In this document: piece by piece, positions 1 through 6,193 of the stretch
Layout of the letters: every line of letters starts with the position of its first letter
Position numbering within the stretch: position 1 is the first letter of the stretch
Origin: an uncultured Collinsella sp.
Lineage (GTDB): Bacteria > Actinomycetota > Coriobacteriia > Coriobacteriales > Coriobacteriaceae
Reading direction: 5' to 3'
NCBI GenBank assembly: GCA_902493125.1
Contig: CABUOF010000078.1
Coordinates: forward strand, 1 to 8,329
DNA length: 8,329 nt
Position numbers and translations under genes: made by a program
Notes under the pieces: model-generated
The model's database searches: none
Told to the model about the DNA's origin: nothing
The model's input: the letters and a program-made list of their open reading frames with translations, nothing else

Positions 1-377
1 AGCTCGAGGTCGGCAGCCATCCGATTCTGGGCGACAAGGTCTATGCGAACGTCATGGCTCCTACGACGCGTCCCGAGGCCGAGGCTCACTATGAGACGCA
101 TCAGCGCTATCACGACCTGCAGATCGATGTCGAGGGTCGCGAGGCCTTTAAGGTCGCCACGGGCAGCCTGACGCTGGTCCAGGAGTTTGACGAGAAGGAC
201 GACTACGATCTGGTCGATTCCGACGCCTCGATCGCCGGCGATCTTGCTGACGACAAGTTTGCGCTGTTTGTTGCCGGCGAGCCTCACATGCCCACGCTCG
301 AGTTCCCGGGCGATGGCGCACAGCCGGTCAAGAAGATCTGCTTTAAGCTGCTTGCAGACGCTTACTGGGAGGAGTAA
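1..377 (+). CDS. YhcH/YjgK/YiaL family protein, 3' part (5' end outside window)
   Basis: The reading frame is open from the window edge (first whole codon at base 3) to TAA at 375-377, giving 124 visible residues. The family is usually about 150 residues, so roughly the first 25 are missing. An ATG at 54 lies inside conserved sequence and is not the start. Family features visible are the GDKVYANV stretch near the window edge, the HYETHQRYHDLQIDVEG block that corresponds to the family's E-x-H...D-x-Q metal-site region, the GEPHMP motif, and the closing VKKICFK strand. Family members (E. coli YhcH, EbgC and YiaL are relatives) are small cupin-like beta-barrel proteins linked to sugar catabolism, often sialic acid or beta-galactoside pathways; some are thought to act as sugar anomerases or isomerases. 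Which sugar is involved here cannot be told, because the upstream neighbours are outside the window. The family call is fairly secure and the exact role is unknown. Confidence 0.82.
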   Translation, partial: LEVGSHPILGDKVYANVMAPTTRPEAEAHYETHQRYHDLQIDVEGREAFKVATGSLTLVQEFDEKDDYDLVDSDASIAGDLADDKFALFVAGEPHMPTLEFPGDGAQPVKKICFKLLADAYWEE

Positions 378-437
378 CGAGCCGCTCGGCTGAGCTGTTC
401 GTTTTGCGAGCGTTATCCCTTGGAGGAACGCGCTTGG

Positions 438-485
438 GCCCCGCTGATCGCGGTTCCTTTGGGGATTGCGGTTGGCGGGGCTTTT
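438..485 (+). terminator. possible terminator of the YhcH-family gene
   Basis: A perfect 7-bp inverted repeat, GCCCCGC (438-444) and GCGGGGC (475-481), is followed directly by TTTTGTTG. The 30-nt loop is long, and an overlapping pairing (GGAACGCG near 424 with CGCGGTTCC near 449) competes with it. It is placed about 60 bp after the stop codon, where a terminator is expected. The rest of 378-523 shows no credible gene. Confidence 0.3.
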
Positions 486-523
486 GTTGAGTAGGAGAGT
501 TTCCGGCGGCGTTTTGCTTGGAT

Positions 524-1092
524 TTATTTGCGAAGAACATCGGCTAGCCGCAGGATTGAAATCATCGACCGATAAGTGAGTTCCACTTTTTCGCCCGCAA
601 GCAGTCGTTTCGAGCCAATCTCATCTAGCCCCACAAGCCGAGAAAACAGCGGGCCGCTCATCGTGCCATCGTCAATTGATTCCCTTATGGTCTTCAAAAC
701 GTCCGTATCATGAAGCGATGCCGAGCTGTAGGGGGCAACACGAGCGGAACTCTCAATTAACGACGAGACAAAAGGATGGAGATGCTTTGGACATAGTCCA
801 TCAAACACCACAACCCCATTGTCGTTCGAGCCGACCAGGCGCCAAGTATAATGATCGACCCAGTCATCTCCGTCATATATGGCGTCCATGAGCAACTTCC
901 CGTCTAGAGAGAGAAACCTATTTGGACATCGGGGCGCAAGACCGCAATCCATATCGGGCCTGCAGCAGCTCCAACCCAACGCACCACATAGGTTCCCTTT
1001 CGTACATGTGTATCAATCTGCCCCGAAATGCCGGTGAATGCAATTCCAGACCCGTTTGTCGGATAGCAATCGACGTATTTTTTGTTTTCCGC
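524..1092 (-). pseudogene. frameshifted gene of unknown function
   Basis: Two overlapping minus-strand reading frames both read like genuine protein. The upstream frame (1092 down to a TAG at 906-904, 62 codons) contains NGSGIAFTGISGQ and RKGTYVVRWVGAAAGPIW, ending in PDVQIGFSL. The downstream frame stays open from an in-frame stop near 1015 to TAA at 524, with possible starts at TTG 979 or ATG 952; its convincing part starts at DGKLLMDAIYDGDDW and runs to LRLADVLRK. The two meet at a GA tract (907-914 on the plus strand, CT on the coding strand). With one fewer dinucleotide the frames fuse as GFSLDGKLL, about 188 residues in all. The 5' end is also damaged: a TGA lies just before residue 1 and there is no early ATG or GTG. 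A GTG at 1098 would enter the frame if the A6 run at 1078-1083 were one base shorter. No family was recognised. No good ribosome site precedes the downstream-frame starts. Alternatives are a short intact gene at 524-952 or a sequencing error in the repeat. Confidence 0.5.
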
Positions 1093-1307
1093 TCACAACC
1101 TTGTATAGATATATCGTTTCAGCAAAAGAGAAGGTATCGTGACTATTTTAGATCTATATGGCCAATTCGAGCCCTCGCCATGGCAATTGTTGCAGCTGGG
1201 TTTCTTTTCATTAAAATTTCACTTTGGTAAATCCCCGCCCCTAAGCATTAAACCCGAAGTCCACCGAGTGGGCGAATTCCGGCGGATGTGCGCCTGAAAT
1301 CGGTAAC
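1093..1307. other. intergenic stretch, AT-rich, no supported gene
   Basis: This is the gap between the broken gene and the tRNA terminator. It is visibly richer in A and T than the flanks between about 1070 and 1230. Only short open frames are present (a plus-strand GTG frame 1139-1297 of 52 codons behind AGAGAAGG, and a minus-strand ATG frame of 22 codons from 1220). Neither shows a recognisable motif. It may hold the decayed 5' end and promoter of the adjacent broken gene. Confidence 0.4.
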
Positions 1308-1331
1308 AAAAAAAGCCGCCCGAAGGCGGCT
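1308..1331 (-). terminator. Rho-independent terminator of tRNA-Thr
   Basis: Read on the minus strand, a 7-bp stem AGCCGCC / GGCGGCT closes a TTCG tetraloop and is followed by a run of seven T (1314 down to 1308). It starts 11 nt after the tRNA CCA end, which is the expected place for termination of a single-tRNA transcript. Confidence 0.93.
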
Positions 1332-1342
1332 ATCTTGTGCAA

Positions 1343-1418
1343 TGGAGCCAGCGACCGGGCTCGAACCGGTGACCCCCGCTTTACGAGAGCGGTGCTCTAC
1401 CAACTGAGCTACGCTGGC
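1343..1418 (-). tRNA. tRNA-Thr, anticodon CGT
   Basis: The minus strand folds into a complete cloverleaf of 76 nt with an encoded CCA tail. The acceptor arms are GCCAGCG and CGCTGGC, the discriminator base is T, and the D-arm is GCTC-AGTTGGTA-GAGC. The anticodon stem CCGCT/AGCGG holds the loop CTCGTAA, so the anticodon is CGT and the codon read is ACG (threonine). The T-arm is ACCGG-TTCGAGC-CCGGT with a five-base variable loop. All stems are fully paired, so the gene appears functional. It is a single-gene unit with promoter and terminator on either side. Its 3' end faces the broken gene at 524-1092, the side on which tRNA-targeting elements insert. Confidence 0.97.
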
Positions 1419-1457
1419 GGCCATGTGGTGACGCAACTGAGGCGTCAACGGCTGTCT

Positions 1458-1486
1458 ATGATACGGGACATCGCACATCCGCGCAA
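1458..1486 (-). promoter_or_regulatory. sigma-70-type promoter of tRNA-Thr
   Basis: On the minus strand, TTGCGC (1486-1481) and TATCAT (1463-1458) are separated by exactly 17 bp. A start about 7 bp beyond the -10 would leave a leader of around 30 nt before the mature tRNA 5' end at 1418. Match, spacing and position all fit a housekeeping promoter. Confidence 0.65.
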
Positions 1487-1575
1487 GTGTTCTGACGGCT
1501 TTTCTCACTTTAAATGCACTAATATTGGAGACGTGATGTCTTGCTCTTACGGGTCTCAAGCAGAATGGGGCAGTG

Positions 1576-2055
1576 ATGATTCAACCCAAGATTCTTCTCA
1601 CGCGTATCGATGACCGTTTCATTTACGGGCAAGATGTTGAGCTGTGGAACGAGGCCGTGGGCTCCAACCTTGTCCTTATCGTCAACGATGAGATCGCGGC
1701 GGATTCGCGCCAATGGGCACCCATGAGGGTGGCGGCGCCGGAAGGCGTTTGGACGCGGTTTTTCTCGGTGCAAAGGACCGTCGACATCATTCATACCGCA
1801 ACGCCGCGTCAGTGGATTCTGATCATGGTAGCCTCACCCGCCGATGCGCTCGCGCTGGTTAAGGGCGGCGTGCCCATCACTAAGATCAGCATCGGTCACA
1901 TGCAGGCAGGGGAGGGCAAGCGCCCCATAACGCCCGCAGTCGCCGTAGACGACGCAGATGTCGCAGCCCTCAAAGAGCTGCAGGCGCTCGGCATAGAGCT
2001 AGAAATCCGCTATCTCCCCAGCTCCAATCCCGACCCCATCCAACTAGTCATTTAA
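1576..2055 (+). CDS. mannose/fructose/sorbose-family PTS EIIB-like protein with His-to-Tyr change
   Basis: This is a 159-residue protein spanning the full length of the sorbose-type PTS IIB domain (about 160). ATG 1576 is preferred over GTG 1573 because GGGG at 1567-1570 then has 5-nt spacing. The family signature near the N-terminus is normally RIDDRLIHGQV, in which the His carries the phosphate taken from EIIA. Here it reads RIDDRFIYGQD, with Tyr (codon TAC, 1624-1626) at residue 17. The other family landmarks are intact: VLIVNDEIA, the MRVAAPEGV segment, KISIGHMQAGEGKR, and the closing GIELEIRYLPSSNPDP. The gene stands alone, with no IIA, IIC or IID partner nearby, and is divergent from the tRNA and convergent with galM. 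Loss of the phosphorylated His means it should not act as a normal phosphocarrier; a regulatory or sugar-phosphate-sensing role, or slow decay, is an inference. No clear promoter was seen. The family call is strong and the function open. Confidence 0.88.
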   Translation: MIQPKILLTRIDDRFIYGQDVELWNEAVGSNLVLIVNDEIAADSRQWAPMRVAAPEGVWTRFFSVQRTVDIIHTATPRQWILIMVASPADALALVKGGVPITKISIGHMQAGEGKRPITPAVAVDDADVAALKELQALGIELEIRYLPSSNPDPIQLVI

Positions 2056-2081
2056 GAACGTCCCCAATGACTAGGTAGCAA

Positions 2082-2113
2082 AGCGCCCATCGGCGGTGGT
2101 GCCGGCGGGCGCT
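2082..2113. terminator. hairpin between convergent EIIB and galM genes
   Basis: AGCGCCC (2082-2088) pairs with GGGCGCT (2107-2113). Inside it, CGGC (2091-2094) pairs with GCCG (2101-2104), leaving a 2x2 internal loop and a GGTGGT hairpin loop. It sits between two convergent stop codons and could serve both directions. Neither side has a long T run (GTTGT on plus, TTGCT on minus), so strength is uncertain. Confidence 0.5.
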
Positions 2114-2139
2114 GTTGTGCGATATGTCGCGCTGTGGGC

Positions 2140-3192
2140 TTAGTGCCTCATAAAGTGGTATTCGATCACATTGCTGTAGGGGTGACCCGGGCCCACAATG
2201 CCCTGCGGGAACAGCGGCTGGTGCGGCGTGTCGGGGTACATCTCTGCCTCGAGGGCAAAGCCGGCGCCCCAGCCATAGTTGGCATCGTCCTTGGCGTGCT
2301 CGTCGCCCAGCCAGTTGCCGGTGTAGAGCTGCACGCCCGGTGCGGTGGTGTAGTAGTCCAGCTCGCGACCGGTCCACATCTCCTCGACATGCAGGGCGCG
2401 GCGCAGGTTGCGACCGTACTGATAGTCATCGATGCACAGGCAGTGGTCGTAGCCGCGTGCCTGCTTAATCTGTGGATCGTCGGCCTCCATGCCAGGCGCG
2501 ACGGGGCGCAGCTCACGGAAGTCAAACGGCGTGCCCTCGACCGGAGCAATCTCGCCGGTGGGGATGTTCTGCTCGTTGATGGGCAGGTAGTGGGCAGCGT
2601 TAGCAACAAAGAAGTGCTCACAGTCCATGCCGGCGTTGTGACCGGCAAGGTTAAAGTACGTGTGGTTGGTCATGGACACGTACGTGGCGCGGTCGCTCTC
2701 ACAGCCATATTCGATACGGAAGCAGCCGGTGCGCGTCACGGTAAACACGGCCGTAAAGGTGCGGTTGCCGGGAAGGCCCAGCTCACCGTTCTCAAGCGAG
2801 GTGGTCATGCGCACGGCATTGTGGACCTCGTCGAGCTCAACGTCCCATACGCGCTTGTGCAGACCATGTTCAAGATCGCTGTGCAGGTTGTTGGTGCCCT
2901 CGTTGGCGGGCATATGCCAGTCCGTGCCGGCGATGGTGATCGTGGCACCTGCAGTGCGGTTGGCCACAGGTCCGATGGTCGCGCCAAAGCAGGCGGGGTT
3001 GTCAAAGTAATCCTCGAGCCTATCGAAGCCCAGCACCACATCGCGCACGTTGCCGGGGATGTCGGGCACGTCGATGCCCAACACGGTGGCGCCATAGTCC
3101 ATAATGCGAACGCAGATCTCGGGCCCGTTGAGGGTGTAACGATGAACGGGGGTACCGCACGGCGCGGTGCCGAAAAGCTCGGAAGTGATCAT
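2140..3192 (-). CDS. galM: aldose 1-epimerase (galactose mutarotase family)
   Basis: The protein has 350 residues, the usual GalM length. It interconverts alpha and beta anomers of aldoses such as galactose or glucose in the cytoplasm, feeding the Leloir and related pathways. Catalytic and binding positions known from bacterial GalM are all present: Arg79 in VANRTAG, His104 in TNNLHSD, His177 in TNHTYFNLAG (acid), Asp249 in GYDHCL, and Glu315 in GFALEAEM (base). The start chosen is ATG 3190-3192, because TAGGAACCAA directly precedes it (AGGAA, 4-nt spacing). An upstream in-frame start at 3252 would add 20 residues unlike the family. The gene is divergent from the DeoR-type regulator, a common arrangement for a regulator and its target, and convergent with the EIIB-like gene. 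Sugar specificity cannot be read from sequence; related YphB- or YeaD-type epimerases are less likely given the full GalM motif set. Confidence 0.93.
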   Translation of the reverse strand: MITSELFGTAPCGTPVHRYTLNGPEICVRIMDYGATVLGIDVPDIPGNVRDVVLGFDRLEDYFDNPACFGATIGPVANRTAGATITIAGTDWHMPANEGTNNLHSDLEHGLHKRVWDVELDEVHNAVRMTTSLENGELGLPGNRTFTAVFTVTRTGCFRIEYGCESDRATYVSMTNHTYFNLAGHNAGMDCEHFFVANAAHYLPINEQNIPTGEIAPVEGTPFDFRELRPVAPGMEADDPQIKQARGYDHCLCIDDYQYGRNLRRALHVEEMWTGRELDYYTTAPGVQLYTGNWLGDEHAKDDANYGWGAGFALEAEMYPDTPHQPLFPQGIVGPGHPYSNVIEYHFMRH

Positions 3193-3252
3193 TTGGTTCC
3201 TAACATCGAGGTATTTCCGACAAACTGTAACGCGAACAGGCAAGATTATCAC

Positions 3253-3282
3253 TACACCCCACTAAAGCAGGGGGTATTTTTC
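3253..3282 (+). promoter_or_regulatory. hairpin plus T-run in the galM/DeoR divergent gap
   Basis: TACACCCC (3253-3260) pairs with GGGGGTA (3270-3276), 7 bp with one bulged A, followed by TTTTTCT (3277-3283). An outer 6-bp pair ATCACT (3248-3253) / AGTGAT (3290-3295) surrounds it. The shape is that of a plus-strand terminator, but no plus-strand gene ends here. It may block antisense transcripts leaving galM, act as an operator for the DeoR protein, or form a structure in the galM leader. Confidence 0.35.
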
Positions 3283-3337
3283 TCAAAAAAGTGATGATTG
3301 GAGCTGTGCGGGCGTTCATTTCTGACGCGCGCGAGTC

Positions 3338-3346
3338 TGATACAAT
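3338..3346 (+). promoter_or_regulatory. extended -10 promoter for the DeoR-family gene
   Basis: TGATACAAT fits an extended -10 element (TG-n-TACAAT). The best -35-like bases, TTCTGA at 3320-3325, are a poor match with 15-bp spacing, which is tolerable for extended -10 promoters. Transcription would begin near 3353, about 45 nt before GTG 3398. Confidence 0.5.
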
Positions 3347-3397
3347 TTGTTCGTTATTGTTTGAATTGACGTGAGCGTGGAACAGCGAGGACTCATC

Positions 3398-4162
3398 GTG
3401 ATTAAAGCGGAGCGACAGGATAAGGTTCGGCAGCTGCTCGAGGAACAGGGAACGGTCTCGGTCAAGGAGATTTCGGATGCGTTAGGTGTCTCGGATATGA
3501 CGATCCGCCGTGACCTTGAGGAGCTTGCGAGCCTGGGCGAGATCGAGCGCGTGCACGGCGGAGCCCGCAGTGCGCAGGGCCGTCCACACGCTATGCTGCG
3601 TCATGAGTATTCGCACAGCGAAAAGCGCACGAAGCATGCCGAGGAAAAGTTGCAGATTGCGCGCCGTTCTGTGGAGCTTATCGAGGAAGGCTCGACCATC
3701 TTTTTGGGCACGGGCACCACGGTTGAGCAGATGGCCTCGATGCTGCCGGCGTTTCGCCTGCGCATTGTGACCAATTCGCTTTCGGTGTTTAACCTGCTCG
3801 AGGCGCGCGAAGACTGCGACCTGTGCCTGGTGGGCGGCATGTACCGTCGCCGCACCGCCGCTTTTGTGGGGCCAACGGCCGAGGATGCCCTGCGTGCGCT
3901 GGGCATCGACGCGGCGTTTATCGGTGCCAACGGCATTCTGGACGGCGACGTGTCTACATCCAATATGGAAGAGGGCCGCATCCAGCAGCTCGCCTTTAGC
4001 AAGGCCGACTCGCGCTATCTGATCGCCGACTCCAGCAAGATTGGCAAGCGCGACTTCTACACCTTCTGCCGCCTGGACAATTTGGACGCCGTGGTGTGCG
4101 AGCCGGGCATCGCCGCCGAGGATCGTGCCGCCATCGAGGAACACACGCAGGTTATTTGCTAG
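3398..4162 (+). CDS. DeoR/GlpR-family transcriptional regulator
   Basis: This is a 254-residue sugar-responsive DNA-binding protein, normally a repressor released by a phosphorylated sugar. The N-terminal winged helix occupies about residues 3-56: AERQDKVRQLL, then the recognition region VSVKEISDALGVSDMTIRRD, closed by the hallmark RVHGGA (51-56). The C-terminal DeoR sensor domain shows its phosphosugar loop residues: LGTGTT (103-108), TNS (125-127), GG (146-147), and AFIGANGI (173-180). GTG 3398 is chosen because GAGGA at 3387-3391 stands 6 nt upstream and AERQ falls at the usual distance from the N-terminus. GTG 3371, nine codons earlier, has no ribosome site. It is divergent from galM, which is a plausible target, and it may also control itself. 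The inducer cannot be inferred, and there is no kinase or aldolase gene beside it to hint at one. Confidence 0.92.
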   Translation: MIKAERQDKVRQLLEEQGTVSVKEISDALGVSDMTIRRDLEELASLGEIERVHGGARSAQGRPHAMLRHEYSHSEKRTKHAEEKLQIARRSVELIEEGSTIFLGTGTTVEQMASMLPAFRLRIVTNSLSVFNLLEAREDCDLCLVGGMYRRRTAAFVGPTAEDALRALGIDAAFIGANGILDGDVSTSNMEEGRIQQLAFSKADSRYLIADSSKIGKRDFYTFCRLDNLDAVVCEPGIAAEDRAAIEEHTQVIC

Positions 4163-4194
4163 TTATCGCTACGGGATTGCCAACGGGTGATGCG

Positions 4195-4257
4195 GGAGGA
4201 CTTTTACCTCCTGTCATTGTGGAAACCAGCGTGTCAGCGCTACGCGATATGACGCGC
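4195..4257 (+). terminator. two hairpins after the DeoR-family gene, possible termination site
   Basis: GGAGG (4195-4199) pairs with CCTCC (4207-4211) around a short loop. GCGTGTCA (4229-4236) then pairs with TGACGCGC (4250-4257), 8 pairs with one G-U. Neither is followed by a T run, so intrinsic termination is doubtful. They start 32 bp after the stop codon. Confidence 0.3.
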
Positions 4258-4281
4258 AAATAAGGACTCCACTATCAAATC

Positions 4282-4338
4282 GTCTCAACCTGTAACAGGT
4301 AGGGGTGAAACCACCAACCAGATGTTACAGATTGAGAC
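4282..4338. repeat. palindromic repeat element, copy 1
   Basis: A 57-bp unit bounded by inverted 16-bp arms, GTCTCAACCTGTAACA (4282-4297) and TGTTACAGATTGAGAC (4323-4338). The arms are complementary except for one position, which becomes G-U when transcribed from the minus strand. A small GGTG/CACC hairpin sits in the loop. The arms share the pattern GTCTC-R-A-Y-CTGTAAC with copy 2, whose GTCTC begins 81 bp later. It looks like a REP-type intergenic palindrome. Confidence 0.8.
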
Positions 4339-4359
4339 AATTCGGCGGGGCCTACCTTG

Positions 4360-4422
4360 TTTGTCTCGATCTGTAACGGTTAGGACTTAAAAACTCGGCT
4401 ACGTGTTACAGATCGAGACAAA
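4360..4422. repeat. palindromic repeat element, copy 2
   Basis: A 63-bp unit with perfect 18-bp inverted arms, TTTGTCTCGATCTGTAAC (4360-4377) and GTTACAGATCGAGACAAA (4405-4422), around a 27-nt loop unrelated to that of copy 1. It ends 12 bp from the GntR gene stop and could stabilise or end that mRNA, but no T run follows in either direction. The strong arm conservation with divergent loops suggests that the arms are what is under selection or duplicated. Confidence 0.85.
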
Positions 4423-4434
4423 AGAAAAAGAACA

Positions 4435-5154
4435 TTAGGACTTGAAAATAAAGTTTTGATAAGGGATTCGCCCAGTTAAGACGGTGCGGCAGACAATTGA
4501 GATTAGTTTGCCTCCGGAGTCGTAAGCATAATGAGTCAGTTCGATGACCGGAAGTTTTACAACACCATAATTACTGGCTTCGGAATCGCTAAGCTGACGT
4601 GCTCTATAGCTTTCCCTAACAGATTGGATAGACTTGGACAAGTCGTCCATGATTCTGCTAAATGCCTGAAAATCTAACTGGTTATTCGGAACGCGTGACT
4701 TTGAAATGAAGAACGTATCAGCGCCTATGAAGCTGCCTTCAAGTTCGTAGGTCAATTCAAGACGCTGAATTTCATCGCGACTTTGACATCCAAATTGTTG
4801 GAGCATCATTACGGAAATTGGACGACCTGATGTGAGGCCGCCGAAATGTTTGGTGATGGCATCCGGATCAACGCCATCGCAATGGCTTGTAAAGTCAAAG
4901 TCTAAAAGTGAATTGAGCTCGCTAACGCGTTTCGGTGCAACAAACGATCCCTTACCTTGGATTCGATAGATACTTCCACGACGCTCCAGCTCACTCATGG
5001 CAAGTCGGACGGTTGTTCTGCTTACGGCGTATTCGTCGCAGAGTTCCATTTCTGTTGGAAGTTTATCGTCTGCTTGATATTCATCGACGATCTGCTTGAG
5101 CAGCGCGTCGGTGAGCTGTAAATAGAGTGGCCGTTTTTCGTGTGTATCGAGCAT
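4435..5154 (-). CDS. GntR-family regulator, HutC/UTRA subfamily
   Basis: The protein has 239 residues, standard for this subfamily. The N-terminal winged helix covers about residues 8-72: RPLYLQLTDALLKQI, KLPTEMELCDEYAVSRTTVR (recognition helix near 44-56), then the wing IYRIQGKGSFV (62-72). The rest, about 90-235, matches a UTRA ligand domain (RLELTYELEG, then the ELTHYAYDS and ISIVCRTVL strands), which in relatives binds sugar phosphates or similar small molecules. ATG 5154 is preferred because GAGG lies 5 nt upstream; ATG 5172 adds six residues with a poorly spaced AGG. It follows the TIM-barrel-like gene on the same strand, 72 bp after that gene's stop, so the two are probably co-transcribed, with the regulator controlling its own operon and the divergent PTS gene. 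Codons look more AT-rich than in the galM and DeoR region. The ligand is unknown, probably the PTS product. Confidence 0.92.
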   Translation of the reverse strand: MLDTHEKRPLYLQLTDALLKQIVDEYQADDKLPTEMELCDEYAVSRTTVRLAMSELERRGSIYRIQGKGSFVAPKRVSELNSLLDFDFTSHCDGVDPDAITKHFGGLTSGRPISVMMLQQFGCQSRDEIQRLELTYELEGSFIGADTFFISKSRVPNNQLDFQAFSRIMDDLSKSIQSVRESYRARQLSDSEASNYGVVKLPVIELTHYAYDSGGKLISIVCRTVLTGRIPYQNFIFKS

Positions 5155-5175
5155 TAGAGCCTCAGTTTGCATGTT

Positions 5176-5184
5176 GGTTATACC
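5176..5184. promoter_or_regulatory. short palindrome upstream of the GntR gene
   Basis: GGTTATACC is a 9-bp palindrome (GGT-TAT-ACC) in the gap between the two minus-strand genes, 22 bp upstream of the preferred GntR start. It contains the GT...AC pattern common in GntR-family operators. It is short enough to occur by chance. Confidence 0.2.
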
Positions 5185-5226
5185 TGATGGTTGCCTCAGT
5201 CGGGATGTAACGTGGGCAAGGTAACC

Positions 5227-6147
5227 TTAACGTATCACAGAGCGGCTCAGCATGACGATCTGATGCCTGTATCCACGAAGGGCTTGTCCGAGCGTGAAGA
5301 TATTCTGGGGCAGGCAAATACCGTTCATGGAGTCCCCGATATGTTGGAGGTCAGCGCCGGCTGCTTTTGCTGCAAGGCCTATTTTCTTAATGGTCTCGCT
5401 GTCGCAGGAGTCTTGACTCGTCCCGTTCGCCGCCATGACGAGAACCTTCTCTTCAATTGACTTGCCTACGTTGTGGGATCGTACAAAGTCTACGATGGCG
5501 CGCAGGTCTGCTTCTTGGAAGCAAGGGACGGTGTAGGGGGCTGGCACGAGAAGGATATCGACGCCGAGGTCAACAAACTTGCGCGCAATTTCGAGCGTCA
5601 TGACAGGTTCTGCAACGCCCGCTCCATGCATTTTTCCGGCTATGACCAGGCCATTGAAATGCTCTTTGGAGAGTTTAATCGAATGGGCGATTGCATCGTT
5701 GGAGACGCCGGTTCCAGGGTTGCCCGTCAGGCAGATAAAATCAAATCCGAGTTCGTTAGCCTTTTCTAAGGTCTTGGGAGAGACGCGACGACCCATGGGG
5801 ATTTCCGTTCGGGATTCAGACATCTCTGCCTCGTTATCAACTGGCTCCAGATTGACGCCAATGGGCCTTCCGCATGCTCGCTTCACCCAAGTGACCGGGT
5901 TTTCATTGAGATCATCTGGAATACCGGCAATAACTGGATCGAACACATCGAGCGCGTTAAACAGAAGCAGGTCGGCACCTGCGGCACGTTCGATTTCTGC
6001 ATTAGTAACGCCGCCGAGAAATTGGGAAGAGGGTACGTTTTCCGCCATGATGGTACGTCCCTCGGAAGCCAGAATTGCCTGTTTTAGATCCATGGGTGAC
6101 GTGGCGGCAAAATCGGATGCGGACATGTTCAGTAATCGTTTGGGCAT
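5227..6147 (-). CDS. conserved TIM-barrel-like protein of uncharacterised family (DUF7916-like)
   Basis: A 306-residue cytoplasmic protein without signal peptide or membrane segments. I recognise the overall pattern as a conserved family found near PTS genes and sometimes misannotated as a hydrolase; DUF7916 is the name I recall, not checked. Alternating hydrophobic strands and glycine-rich loops suggest an (alpha/beta)8 barrel: SEGRTIMAENV (28-38), GADLLLFNALDVF (57-69), GRPIGVNLEPVD (93-104), FDFICLTGNPGTGVSND (135-151), VIAGKMHGAG (168-177), VDILLVPAPYTVP (196-208), VLVMAANGTSQD (235-246), GADLQHIGD (264-272), and LRGYRHQ (290-296). The loops at strand ends carry Glu101, His174, Asp246, His269 and Asp272, a plausible phosphate and metal pocket. 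AAGGAAG with 5-nt spacing fixes the start at ATG 6147. It leads the putative operon with the GntR gene and faces the EIICB gene. Its reaction is unknown; acting on the sugar phosphate imported by EIICB is an inference from context. Confidence 0.8.
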   Translation of the reverse strand: MPKRLLNMSASDFAATSPMDLKQAILASEGRTIMAENVPSSQFLGGVTNAEIERAAGADLLLFNALDVFDPVIAGIPDDLNENPVTWVKRACGRPIGVNLEPVDNEAEMSESRTEIPMGRRVSPKTLEKANELGFDFICLTGNPGTGVSNDAIAHSIKLSKEHFNGLVIAGKMHGAGVAEPVMTLEIARKFVDLGVDILLVPAPYTVPCFQEADLRAIVDFVRSHNVGKSIEEKVLVMAANGTSQDSCDSETIKKIGLAAKAAGADLQHIGDSMNGICLPQNIFTLGQALRGYRHQIVMLSRSVIR

Positions 6148-6193
6148 TGTTACTTCCTTTGACTAGAACGACAGGCTTGTGACATTGTCTCTA

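Noticed and set aside
922..1230. 102-codon plus-strand open frame ending in a hydrophobic tail
   Set aside because: It overlaps the two coding-looking minus-strand frames for much of its length and has no ribosome site; the hydrophobic end follows from AT-rich DNA.
1139..1297. 52-codon plus-strand frame from GTG behind AGAGAAGG
   Set aside because: The ribosome site is attractive, but the product shows no known motif and the region looks decayed. Not enough for a gene call.
1248..1559. 103-codon minus-strand open frame containing SVAQLVEHRSRKAGVTGSSP
   Set aside because: It is a translation of the tRNA-Thr gene and its flanks; this peptide pattern is a well-known false protein from tRNA genes.
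1335..1613. 92-codon plus-strand open frame with RARTGDPRFTRAVLYQLSYAG
   Set aside because: It is the antisense translation of the same tRNA and a common misannotation. Its tail from ATG 1536 has a GGAG site but overlaps the start of the EIIB-like gene and shows no motif.
2134..3294. 386-codon plus-strand open frame, longer than galM
   Set aside because: It lies wholly opposite galM, which has every catalytic residue of its family. The antisense protein is a GC-codon shadow with no recognisable motif.
4282..4422. Possible CRISPR array
   Set aside because: Only two units are present, built from inverted arms rather than identical direct repeats, with no spacers of regular length and no cas genes.
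5579..6166. 195-codon plus-strand open frame
   Set aside because: It is opposite the TIM-barrel-like gene, which is supported by family pattern and a strong ribosome site; the composition is typical of an antisense shadow.
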